NCBI GenBank assembly: GCA_903970455.1
Contig: CAJCIW010000035.1
Span: 1 to 9,154 of the forward strand
Direction of reading: 5' to 3'
Length of the DNA: 9,154 bases
Origin: Verrucomicrobiota bacterium
GTDB lineage: Bacteria > Chlamydiota > Chlamydiia > Chlamydiales > Rhabdochlamydiaceae
Shown one piece after another: positions 1 through 5,536 of the stretch. The notes under the pieces were generated by a model. That model saw nothing but the letters and a program-made list of their open reading frames with translations. It ran no database searches and was not told the DNA's origin. The number at the start of each line of letters is the position of its first letter. Position 1 is the stretch's first letter. Made by a program: the position numbers and the translations under genes.

Positions 1-432
1 ACGGTTTACCGCGAGGTGTGCGAGCTCTCCAAAAAAAATTTGAATTTTGAAGGCCTGATGCATGCGCTGGGAGATATTTTTGAGCCCAACCTCCCCGTCA
101 TTACGATTGCCCAGGAGCTCAAAAAGAAAGGGCACCGACTTTTTCTTTTGTCCAACACCTGCGACGCCCACTTTTCTTTTGCTTTTTCTCAATTCCCCTT
201 TTTAAAAGAATTTGAAGGGTACATCCTTTCTTACAAAGTGGGAGCCCGCAAACCTGAGAAAAAAATTTACGAAAAAGCCTTGGAGATTGCAGGATGTCGA
301 AAAGAGGAGTGCTTTTACACAGATGACGTGTTAGCGTATATCGAAAGCGCCCGTTCACTCGAAATCGATGCGGAACAATATAAAACACCAGAAGAATTGA
401 TCCAGCATCTCAATGCAAGAAAATTACTATAA
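1..432 (+). CDS. HAD-family hydrolase, HAD-IA / YihX-like (5' end missing)
   Basis: The reading frame is open from base 1, so the gene starts upstream of the window and only the C-terminal 143 codons are seen. HAD enzymes of this subfamily are usually small-molecule phosphatases with an Asp nucleophile and Mg2+. Motif I (DxDxT/V) lies off the window. Visible are motif II, the Ser of LLSNT (codon 151-153); motif III, the Lys of ARKPEKKIY (codon 250-252); and motif IV, the Asp pair of CFYTDD (322-327) followed by an AARALGI-like segment, here SARSLEI. The spacing and the KP-x-x-x-IY pattern resemble the YihX/HAD-IA variant-3 group. The substrate cannot be told. The C-terminus has a normal length for the family. 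The TAA stop (430-432) sits at the left edge of the palindrome at 432-595. An in-frame GTG at 16 exists, but starting there would drop the catalytic domain. Confidence 0.85.
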   Translation, partial: TVYREVCELSKKNLNFEGLMHALGDIFEPNLPVITIAQELKKKGHRLFLLSNTCDAHFSFAFSQFPFLKEFEGYILSYKVGARKPEKKIYEKALEIAGCRKEECFYTDDVLAYIESARSLEIDAEQYKTPEELIQHLNARKLL

Positions 433-595
433 GAGTCTGCCCACGGATTTTGTTATTTTGATTTTTGATGATTTTTCCTTTAGGATCTAATTCGGTGCCG
501 CAGTACATAGTTAAATTAACTAGGACAAGGCACCGAATTAGATCCTAAAGGAAAAAGCACGAAAAGCAATTAACAAAAATCCGTGGACAGACTCT
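432..595. repeat. Long imperfect palindrome, MITE-like element
   Basis: The left half (432-499) is an imperfect reverse complement of the right half (529-595). The inner arms 472-499 and 529-556 are a perfect 28-bp inverted repeat. The outer arms 432-455 and 571-595 match except for one substitution (C440 versus A588 on the + strand) and one extra base in the T/A run. The linkers 456-471 and 557-570 are still partly complementary. The apex holds a second palindrome, tagttaa (508-514) and ttaacta (516-522), around one base. The termini read AGAGTCTG and CAGACTCT, and a TA dinucleotide flanks each end (430-431 and 595-596), which could be a target duplication if the right end is set at 594. No ORF of useful length lies inside. 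A non-autonomous transposable element (MITE) is the likeliest reading. An intergenic palindromic repeat acting as a bidirectional terminator or RNA-stability hairpin is the alternative. Copy number is unknown. Confidence 0.75.
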
Positions 596-596
596 A

Positions 597-2906
597 ATGC
601 CTGAAAAGAAAAAAAAATCGATTAAAGCCAAGACAAAAAAAGAACCAAAAGTTCGAAAACCGCCTTCTAGAAAAGTGAAGGCAAACCCTAAAAAGGCCGC
701 CCCACCACCCCCCAAACCAGCTGCCAAACAACCGGCGTCCAAACTATCCTCTAAACAACTGCGCCTTGTTGACAATCTGTCTAAATGCATTTTGCAATTC
801 ATGGCGGGCAAGCGGTACAAACCGATGAAGGAAGCGGAATTGCTGGAACGGTTGCATCTTCCTCCACAGCTCTGGGACACCTGCTCAAAAATTATTGGAG
901 AGTTGGTTCAATCGGGCGAAATCCAAGTCGTTAAGAACTTGCTGACTCTCGACCAGGTAAAAGAGGAGATCATCAGTGGAGTTATCCGGATGCACGTGAA
1001 AGGGTTTGGCTTTGTCATTCCAGACAATCCAAGCCAATCTCCCCAGGACATCTTTATCCCGAAACATTTAACTGACAATGCCACTGATGGGGACCATGTG
1101 GAAGTTGCCTTGAATTTGGAAGCGACTTCCGATAAAGGCCCCGAGGGGCGGATCGTCGCCATCTTGAAGCGCGCCAGAAAACACCTTGCGGGGACCATCC
1201 GTCAAGTCAATGCCAATGGCGACCTTATGGCCTATGTTCCGATTCTTGGCATGAATAGGGCGGTCATCGTCTCGGCACCGACCGACCATGTGGTTAACGT
1301 CGGCGACCGCGTGATTCTCAAAGTCGTCGAATGGGGGACAGAAAAAGAAGCCACGACCACAGAACTTTCCTACGTGATCGGCAACATTGCCGACCCTTCT
1401 TGCGACATCACGGCGGCAATCGAGGAGTTCGATTTGCGTTCCTCCTTTCCCAAAACGGTGGTTGCTCAAGCGAAAGCTTACGGAAAAAAAGTGCCGGCTA
1501 AAGACCTTAAAAAAAGGCTTAACCTTTCTAAAGAAGAATGTTTCACGATTGATCCGGACACGGCCAGGGATTTTGACGATGCGGTTTCTCTGACCAAGGA
1601 TAAAAAGGGACACTTCCATTTAGGCGTCCATATCGCCGACGTCGCGCATTACGTGAGTCCCGAGAGCCCTTTGGACAAAGAAGCGGTCCAACGCGCTAAT
1701 TCGACGTATTTTCCCGGCGCCTGCATTCCGATGCTCCCTGAAGAGCTATCCAATGAATTGTGCAGTCTAAAGCCCGATGAAAACCGGCTTACCGTTTCGG
1801 TATTGATGGACTTTGACAAGAACGGCACCCTTTTAAAACAAGAAGTTGTCAGATCCTATATCAAGAGCAAAAAACGCTTTACCTATTTTGAAGCTAAAGA
1901 CGTCCTCGACGGGAAAAAGAAAAGCCCTCACCTCAAAACGCTAAAATTGATGGTCGAATTGTGCCAGTTGCTTAAGAAAAAGAGGTATGAACGGGGCAGC
2001 ATCGATTTTGCCTTGCCGGAGATGGTCATCATCACCGATGAGAAAGGGCAGCCGCAAGGATTGAAAAAAATTGAGTACGATATCACCCACCAGCTCGTCG
2101 AAGAGTTCATGTTGAAGGCTAACGAAACCGTCGCACTGGAATTAAATAAGCGGGGAAAACGGCTCATTTATCGCATTCACGAAGTTCCCCAGGTAGAGAA
2201 TTTTGAAGATTTCCTTCAATTTGCCCGCACTTTGGGCTTAAAGGTCCCTGCCAAGCCGACTCCCCAGGATTTGCAAGCCCTCTTCGAAGAAGCAAAAAAA
2301 GGGACGTTTTTCCAACAGCTTTCTGTAGCGTTCATCCGCAGCATGCGCCTTGCACAATACTCCCCTGAAAATGTCGGCCACTTCGGCCTTGCTCTCGAAC
2401 ACTATTGCCATTTCACCAGCCCCATCCGCCGCTATAGCGATCTGATCATCGAACGGCTTTTGTTCGATGAAGAGCCTGAAGAGATCGATCTCGACAAAAT
2501 CGCCCAGCATTGCTCTGATCAGGAAAGGGTGAGCTTTCGCGCTGAAATGAGCGTGAAAACCCTGAAAAAACTGCGTTTGCTGCATCGGTATTACGCAGAA
2601 GATCCGCAGCGAGAGTACAAAGCGGTTGTGACTAAAATCAAGCCTTTCGGCCTCTTCTTTGAGCTTCAAGAGCTCATGCTCGAAGGATTTCTCCACATTT
2701 CGGAACTCGAAGACGATTATTTCTGTTTCGACGAGGTGCGGAATGTTCTCTATGGAAGAAGTTCTGGAAAAACCCACAAGCTCGGGGAACCGATCAAAGT
2801 CCGCCTGGCGCGCATCGATCTTGTTCAGTTGGAAAGCAACTGGAGCTTGATCTCGGACATGCCGAGAAGATCCAAGCCCTCTTTCTTCAGATCAAAAAAG
2901 CGATGA
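597..2906 (+). CDS. rnr: Ribonuclease R (RNB-family 3'-5' exoribonuclease)
   Basis: Processive 3'-5' exonuclease that degrades structured RNA, including rRNA fragments and mRNA, in the cytoplasm. The protein has 769 residues; E. coli RNase R has 813 and RNase II 644. Domains in order: Lys/Pro/Ala-rich basic tail (1-50), winged-helix-like segment (about 55-115), first cold-shock/OB domain (about 128-172, with GFGFVIPD and DIFIPKHL), second OB domain (about 195-260), RNB catalytic domain (about 280-640), S1 domain (about 673-755) and a short basic tail. The metal-binding aspartates are all present in IDPDTARDFDDA: D319, D325, D327 and D328. The RNA-stacking Tyr is probably Y371 (ANSTYFPG) and the conserved Arg pair is R611/R612 in TSPIRRYSDL. 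The ATG at 597 is the only plausible start, since the frame closes upstream at 546-548 with no ATG, GTG or TTG between. It has no Shine-Dalgarno sequence because the palindrome ends one base before it. The RNase R name over RNase II rests on the winged-helix region and basic tails. Confidence 0.95.
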   Translation: MPEKKKKSIKAKTKKEPKVRKPPSRKVKANPKKAAPPPPKPAAKQPASKLSSKQLRLVDNLSKCILQFMAGKRYKPMKEAELLERLHLPPQLWDTCSKIIGELVQSGEIQVVKNLLTLDQVKEEIISGVIRMHVKGFGFVIPDNPSQSPQDIFIPKHLTDNATDGDHVEVALNLEATSDKGPEGRIVAILKRARKHLAGTIRQVNANGDLMAYVPILGMNRAVIVSAPTDHVVNVGDRVILKVVEWGTEKEATTTELSYVIGNIADPSCDITAAIEEFDLRSSFPKTVVAQAKAYGKKVPAKDLKKRLNLSKEECFTIDPDTARDFDDAVSLTKDKKGHFHLGVHIADVAHYVSPESPLDKEAVQRANSTYFPGACIPMLPEELSNELCSLKPDENRLTVSVLMDFDKNGTLLKQEVVRSYIKSKKRFTYFEAKDVLDGKKKSPHLKTLKLMVELCQLLKKKRYERGSIDFALPEMVIITDEKGQPQGLKKIEYDITHQLVEEFMLKANETVALELNKRGKRLIYRIHEVPQVENFEDFLQFARTLGLKVPAKPTPQDLQALFEEAKKGTFFQQLSVAFIRSMRLAQYSPENVGHFGLALEHYCHFTSPIRRYSDLIIERLLFDEEPEEIDLDKIAQHCSDQERVSFRAEMSVKTLKKLRLLHRYYAEDPQREYKAVVTKIKPFGLFFELQELMLEGFLHISELEDDYFCFDEVRNVLYGRSSGKTHKLGEPIKVRLARIDLVQLESNWSLISDMPRRSKPSFFRSKKR

Positions 2907-2909
2907 TGG

Positions 2910-2958
2910 CTGCTCCACACTAAGGAGGTCCATTGGATACCCCCTTAGTGTGGAGCAG
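2910..2958 (+). terminator. Strong hairpin after rnr, without U-tract
   Basis: The 16-base arms 2910-2925 (ctgctccacactaagg) and 2943-2958 (ccttagtgtggagcag) are perfectly complementary around a 17-base loop, starting 3 bases after the rnr stop. No T-run follows, so intrinsic termination is doubtful. It could instead protect the 3' end of the rnr transcript or be part of a decayed repeat (see 2912-3030). Confidence 0.4.
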
Positions 2959-3030
2959 GTGAGCACTGGGAACTGGGCAGGAACTGCCGAATACAAAAAG
3001 ATAGTCCAGTGGACCTTCTTTGTGCGGAGC
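2912..3030. repeat. Diverged inverted repeat with three related arms
   Basis: The 26-base arm 2912-2937 pairs with 3005-3030 with four mismatches. The arm core GCTCC-R-CAC-W-AAG occurs three times: on the + strand at 2912-2924, and inverted at about 2944-2956 and 3018-3030. The first copy can therefore pair with either of the others but not both. A small separate hairpin (ggcag 2976-2980, ctgcc 2984-2988) lies inside. No coding potential is visible. It may be the remains of an inserted palindromic element or a folded RNA leader or trailer. Confidence 0.6.
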
Positions 3031-3040
3031 CGGAATCTAC

Positions 3041-3069
3041 TTGAGAAGGGGCATTGAAACTGCTATAAA
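3041..3069 (+). promoter_or_regulatory. Promoter for the DUF502 pair
   Basis: TTGAGA (3041-3046), a 17-base spacer and TATAAA (3064-3069) fit the housekeeping sigma consensus (sigma66 in chlamydiae), with 4/6 and 5/6 matches. Transcription would begin near 3076, leaving a leader of only about 15 bases before the ATG at 3091. No Shine-Dalgarno sequence is visible in that leader. Confidence 0.55.
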
Positions 3070-3090
3070 AGAATAAACCATTTTTTTGTT

Positions 3091-3756
3091 ATGAAAAAAC
3101 ATTTCGTCACCGGCCTCGTCATTCTTCTTCCTCTGGTTGTCACCATTGCAGTCGCCGTCTTTTTAGTGAATTTTCTGACGACGCCTTTTATCGGTATTGT
3201 TACAGCAATCCTGTCGAAGCTGCATCTCATCAACAAAGGGTTTCTTTTCCTGACCCCCGAGCAGTTAGTCACTTACATCGCTAAGGTCATCATCCTACTC
3301 CTTTTGTTCTTGTTTACTGTTGGATTGGGAATGGTTACCCGCTGGTTCCTGGTCAACACTTTTTTCCGTATGGGGGACCGGATCCTACATCGGATTCCTA
3401 TCGTTAACACTGTCTATAAGACGACACAGGACATCATTAGGACGCTTTTTGTTTCCGACAAAAATTCCTTCAAACAAGTTGTCATGGTCCCCTTTCCTCG
3501 TGCGGACGTCTTTGTTTTAGGCCTTATCTCTCGCGAATCCCCGCCCATTTGCTCAAAAGCTGCCGGACAAGACCTAATCTCGGTTTTGGTCCCGACGACT
3601 CCGAATCCGACAACCGGATTTTTAATGATGTACAAACGGGAAGACCTCATCGTGATCGACATGAAGCCGGAAGAAGCTATCAAATATATCGTCTCTTGCG
3701 GCGTTATTATCCCTGAACGTGCTGAATCTCCCTCCTTCAAGCCACATCATCCATGA
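3091..3756 (+). CDS. DUF502 family membrane protein, copy 1
   Basis: A 221-residue inner-membrane protein of the DUF502 family, whose molecular role is not settled. It has two predicted membrane helices, about residues 8-29 and 62-84, and then a soluble C-terminal domain. Family hallmarks are visible: LLP near the N-terminus, HRIPIVNTVYKTTQDI (100-115), VPFPR (133-137), LGLISRES (143-150) and VLVPTTPNPTTGF (165-177), ending with EEAIKYIVSCGV (194-205). The gene follows a good promoter with a very short leader and no clear ribosome binding site. Its TGA stop overlaps the start of the second DUF502 gene in an ATGA junction, so the two are translationally coupled. In C. trachomatis I recall a single gene of this kind (CT421) in the same neighbourhood. 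Family assignment is confident; the function is unknown. Confidence 0.88.
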   Translation: MKKHFVTGLVILLPLVVTIAVAVFLVNFLTTPFIGIVTAILSKLHLINKGFLFLTPEQLVTYIAKVIILLLLFLFTVGLGMVTRWFLVNTFFRMGDRILHRIPIVNTVYKTTQDIIRTLFVSDKNSFKQVVMVPFPRADVFVLGLISRESPPICSKAAGQDLISVLVPTTPNPTTGFLMMYKREDLIVIDMKPEEAIKYIVSCGVIIPERAESPSFKPHHP

Positions 3757-4412
3757 AAAAATATTTCCTCACGGGTTTTATCACTCTTCTCCCTATTGCC
3801 CTGACTTTGATCATTGTCTCCTGGCTGTTCCATCTTTTTACAGCTCCCCTTGCCGGCATTACCGAATATATCCTTCTCGCTTCTGAAAAAAAACTAGGCT
3901 TAAGCCTGGAACACCATGACAAGCTCGTTCTTTTTTTAAGCCGCGTTTTTGCGTTGATTATACTTCTGATTTTGATTTTTTTATTGGGATTTTGCGGACG
4001 CCGTTTTTTGAATAAATTTTTCTCTAAAATCGCTGATCGTATTTTTTCTCATATTCCTCTTGTGAGAACTATTTACCGTTTAAGCAATGACATCACCAAA
4101 GCTGTTTTTGCCGAGAACAAAAAAACATTTAAAGAAACAGTCCTGGTCCCTTTCCCTCATCACGATGCTTTGGCAATCGGCCTCGTTACGGGGGAATCCC
4201 CGGCTATTTTTAATCGGGAAGGGATCCCAAAGACCGACCTAGCCGTCTTCGTTCCAACAGCGCCCCACCCCATGTCCGGTTTTGTTTTGCTCACCCCCAA
4301 AAAAATGGTATTTCCCGTCGATGTCACCGTTGAAGACGCTTTTAAGTTTTTAATCTCCTGCGGCGTGATGCATCCGGGCGAACGTATCAATACGAAAGAG
4401 CAGGAAAAGTAA
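3753..4412 (+). CDS. DUF502 family membrane protein, copy 2 (tandem paralogue)
   Basis: A 219-residue protein paralogous to the preceding gene. Both start MKK-x-F-x-TG and share the same plan: membrane helices at about 8-29 and 60-81, then HIPLVRTIYRLSNDI (100-114), VPFPHHD (132-138), IGLVTGES (142-149) and VFVPTAPHPMSGF (165-177), with a closing FLISCGV (199-205). The paralogues have clearly diverged, so the duplication is not recent. Copy 2 departs from the usual PTTPNP-TSG pattern (PTAPHP) and lacks the Arg of PFPR, whereas copy 1 keeps both. The 4-bp ATGA overlap with copy 1 points to coupled translation and perhaps a fixed stoichiometry, for example a heteromeric complex (inference). A rho-independent terminator lies 12 bases after the stop. 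Function unknown. Confidence 0.88.
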   Translation: MKKYFLTGFITLLPIALTLIIVSWLFHLFTAPLAGITEYILLASEKKLGLSLEHHDKLVLFLSRVFALIILLILIFLLGFCGRRFLNKFFSKIADRIFSHIPLVRTIYRLSNDITKAVFAENKKTFKETVLVPFPHHDALAIGLVTGESPAIFNREGIPKTDLAVFVPTAPHPMSGFVLLTPKKMVFPVDVTVEDAFKFLISCGVMHPGERINTKEQEK

Positions 4413-4424
4413 CTCTAATCCTTG

Positions 4425-4452
4425 AAAACTTCCGGAGCCTAAAAGTTTTTTT
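4425..4452 (+). terminator. Rho-independent terminator of the DUF502 operon
   Basis: The stem arms are aaaactt (4425-4431) and aagtttt (4443-4449) around an 11-base loop. The 3' arm runs straight into a tract of seven T (4446-4452). The stem is short and AT-rich, but the geometry and position 12 bases after the second DUF502 stop are right. Confidence 0.6.
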
Positions 4453-4497
4453 CACACACTCTCTCTTGGTAAAATCGAAGAAAATTACATGAAATCG

Positions 4498-4526
4498 TTG
4501 TTCTTTTTACACTTAGCCATTATAAT
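4498..4526 (+). promoter_or_regulatory. Promoter for the small basic gene / ybeY unit
   Basis: A perfect -10 box TATAAT (4521-4526) is preceded, at a 17-base spacing, by TTGTTC (4498-4503), a -35 with only the TTG conserved. It lies between a terminator and the first small gene, with an expected start near 4533 and a leader of roughly 30 bases. Confidence 0.6.
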
Positions 4527-4548
4527 CGGTCCTAAATTGATCTTTTTT

Positions 4549-4554
4549 GAGGAG
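4549..4554 (+). promoter_or_regulatory. Ribosome binding site fixing the start at 4562
   Basis: GAGGAG lies 7 bases before the ATG at 4562. This decides against a longer reading from the in-frame TTG at 4547, which overlaps the site itself. Confidence 0.75.
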
Positions 4555-4561
4555 TTTTCCT

Positions 4562-4735
4562 ATGGTTCGCATCAGCAAACAAGCAAAAAGACGCGCTGTT
4601 TCCCGTCGGCGTCCGGCCCCTCCAGCAAAGAAAACGGGACCGGTGAAAGATGCTCTCGCTCACGGGTATAAAGAGCACCCTAATGCAGTCACAGGCGATC
4701 TTGCCCAATTTTCTTTTGTTCCTAAAATCAAATAA
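4562..4735 (+). CDS. Small, highly basic 57-residue protein
   Basis: The product is 57 residues. The N-terminal half is extremely basic: KQAKRRAVSRRRP at 6-18, followed by a Pro/Lys linker and GPVKDALAHGYKEH (26-39). The C-terminus is milder and ends PKIK. There is no signal peptide, membrane segment or cysteine. A canonical GAGGAG site 7 bases upstream and a perfect TATAAT promoter make it a convincing real gene. It lies 20 bases before the PVC signature gene and just upstream of ybeY. The composition suggests an RNA- or ribosome-associated protein (inference). I recall small unnamed ORFs (CT421.1, CT421.2) at the matching place in C. trachomatis, and this is probably the counterpart of one of them. 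Function unknown. Confidence 0.8.
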   Translation: MVRISKQAKRRAVSRRRPAPPAKKTGPVKDALAHGYKEHPNAVTGDLAQFSFVPKIK

Positions 4736-4755
4736 AAATTTATAAGGATTTCCCC

Positions 4756-4917
4756 ATGACTAGACACAGCAGCTATGGAAAATCGAGTAAATCAGCCAAA
4801 AAGCGGAATGTTCTCAAGCGCTTCGAACGCGTAGATATTCTTCGGCGCCTCGGCAGATGGAAAGATGGAGAAAACACCAAAGTGACGGGCCTTCCCAAAA
4901 CCCCTGTATCCGCTTAA
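4756..4917 (+). CDS. PVC-superphylum signature small basic protein
   Basis: The product is 53 residues: a Ser/Lys-rich start, then KKRNVLKRFERVDILRRLGR (15-34) and W-K-D-G with a closing GLPKT (45-49). This fits the pattern RNVL-x-R-x-ER-I-x-x-L-x-x-x-G-x-W-x-x-G ... GLPK that I remember from the small basic protein family shared by Planctomycetes, Verrucomicrobia and Chlamydiae (the 'PVC signature protein', TIGR04137-like). That family is thought to bind nucleic acid or ribosomes; its exact role is not settled. AAGGA (4744-4748) sits 7 bases before the ATG. The gene is 20 bases after the 57-residue gene, and its TAA is separated from the ybeY TTG by one codon in the same frame. It is the best taxonomic marker in the window. 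Confidence 0.88.
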   Translation: MTRHSSYGKSSKSAKKRNVLKRFERVDILRRLGRWKDGENTKVTGLPKTPVSA

Positions 4918-4920
4918 GTT

Positions 4921-5385
4921 TTGCTCAAAGTTACTCTCTATAACTCTCAACGAGACCTCCCAATCTCTTTCCCTCAAATGAGAAAGGCGGTCTCGTTTTT
5001 GCTTAAAGAACTTAAAGTTTCCACTCAAGAAGTGATTCTTCATTTTGTCACCCAAAAGCAAATTTCGCTTATTCATAAAGATTTTTTTAACGATCCCTCC
5101 CCTACCGATTGCATCACTTTCCCTATTGACTCTCCCCGGGAAGAAAAGACACCCGACCATCTTCTGGGAGAAGCCTTTATTTGTCCTAAGATAGCTGTCG
5201 ACTACGCCAAACGACACCGGTTGGCCCCTGAAGCAGAGCTTTTCCGCTACGTCGTCCACTGCCTCTTGCATTTGATCGGGTACGATGATCTGCAGCCGGA
5301 TGAAAGGGGCAAGATGAAGAGAAAAGAGCGCTCCTGCTTAAAAAAATTGCGGGAAGAGGGTTTTTTCCCCTCGAGTAAGTTCTAG
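4921..5385 (+). CDS. ybeY: Endoribonuclease YbeY (rRNA maturation factor)
   Basis: Metal-dependent endonuclease acting in 16S rRNA 3' maturation and ribosome quality control. The product is 154 residues, normal for the family. The zinc-site region is VVHCLLHLIGYDD (111-123), giving H113, H117 and D123 where the E. coli type has H-x3-H-x5-H; Asp at the third position is also what I recall in Bacteroidetes YbeY proteins. The upstream signature reads FFNDPSPTDCITFPID (55-70), in place of the common YRGKDxPTDVLSF, so the usual Arg is replaced by Phe. The start is chosen at TTG 4921 because residues 2-10 (LKVTLYNSQ) are the expected first beta strand. The next in-frame ATG (4978) would remove it. 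There is no strong Shine-Dalgarno sequence, and the TTG follows the preceding stop by one codon, so reinitiation after the PVC gene is likely. Confidence 0.92.
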   Translation: MLKVTLYNSQRDLPISFPQMRKAVSFLLKELKVSTQEVILHFVTQKQISLIHKDFFNDPSPTDCITFPIDSPREEKTPDHLLGEAFICPKIAVDYAKRHRLAPEAELFRYVVHCLLHLIGYDDLQPDERGKMKRKERSCLKKLREEGFFPSSKF

Positions 5386-5400
5386 CTTGAAAGCTCGCTG

Positions 5401-5420
5401 AAATTCCTACAAGAATTTTT
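5401..5420 (+). terminator. Weak terminator-like hairpin after ybeY
   Basis: aaattc (5401-5406) pairs with gaattt (5413-5418) around a 6-base loop, and T residues 5416-5420 close it. The stem has one G-C pair, so it would be a weak terminator at best. Confidence 0.25.
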
Positions 5421-5431
5421 GTTAAGGAGCA

Positions 5432-5515
5432 ATGGTAAGTTTTTTAATTTTCAGCTTGAATACCCTCATCTTTCTCTTTGCGACAATGAGCCCTGCCACT
5501 AAAATGAGGGTATGA
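5432..5515 (+). CDS. Possible hydrophobic leader peptide (27 codons)
   Basis: AAGGAG (5424-5429) stands 2 bases before an ATG that opens a 27-residue frame ending TGA (5513-5515). Residues 2-18 (VSFLIFSLNTLIFLFAT) form one membrane-like helix, followed by a short polar end MRV. The frame is the same as that of the CBS-domain gene, and no stop lies between 5516 and its TTG at 5537. A 10-bp inverted repeat (5460-5469 and 5504-5513) falls inside the frame. It could be a regulatory leader peptide, a tiny membrane protein, or chance in an AT-rich spacer. The 2-base spacing to the ribosome site is short, which lowers confidence. Confidence 0.3.
   Translation: MVSFLIFSLNTLIFLFATMSPATKMRV
5460..5513 (+). 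repeat. 10-bp inverted repeat upstream of the CBS-domain gene
   Basis: ataccctcat (5460-5469) and atgagggtat (5504-5513) are perfect complements around a 34-base loop. The right arm ends 11 bases before the Shine-Dalgarno sequence of the next gene. It could be a regulatory hairpin or an operator-like dyad. Confidence 0.45.
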
Positions 5516-5524
5516 TCAGCTTCT

Positions 5525-5530
5525 AAAGGA
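5525..5530 (+). promoter_or_regulatory. Ribosome binding site supporting TTG start at 5537
   Basis: AAAGGA lies 6 bases before TTG 5537. No ATG occurs in this frame between the upstream stop (5513-5515) and the first membrane helix, so the TTG is the supported start. Confidence 0.6.
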
Positions 5531-5536
5531 CCCACC

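Noticed and set aside
458..486. Promoter-like TTGATT - 17 - TAGGAT in the left arm of the palindrome
   Set aside because: Only 4/6 matches in each box, and a transcript from it would still contain most of the hairpin. Too weak to list as a feature.
432..595. CRISPR array or tRNA gene within the structured spacer
   Set aside because: The repeats are inverted rather than direct with spacers, and no cloverleaf or anticodon arm fits.
1068..1619. A 183-codon open frame on the minus strand inside rnr
   Set aside because: It lies opposite the catalytic core of RNase R, has no recognisable family, and is explained as an antisense shadow of the conserved gene.
4489..4671. A 60-codon + strand frame starting MKSLFFLH across the promoter and first small gene
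   Set aside because: It runs out of frame over the 57-residue gene, starts upstream of the predicted transcription start, and has no ribosome site of its own.
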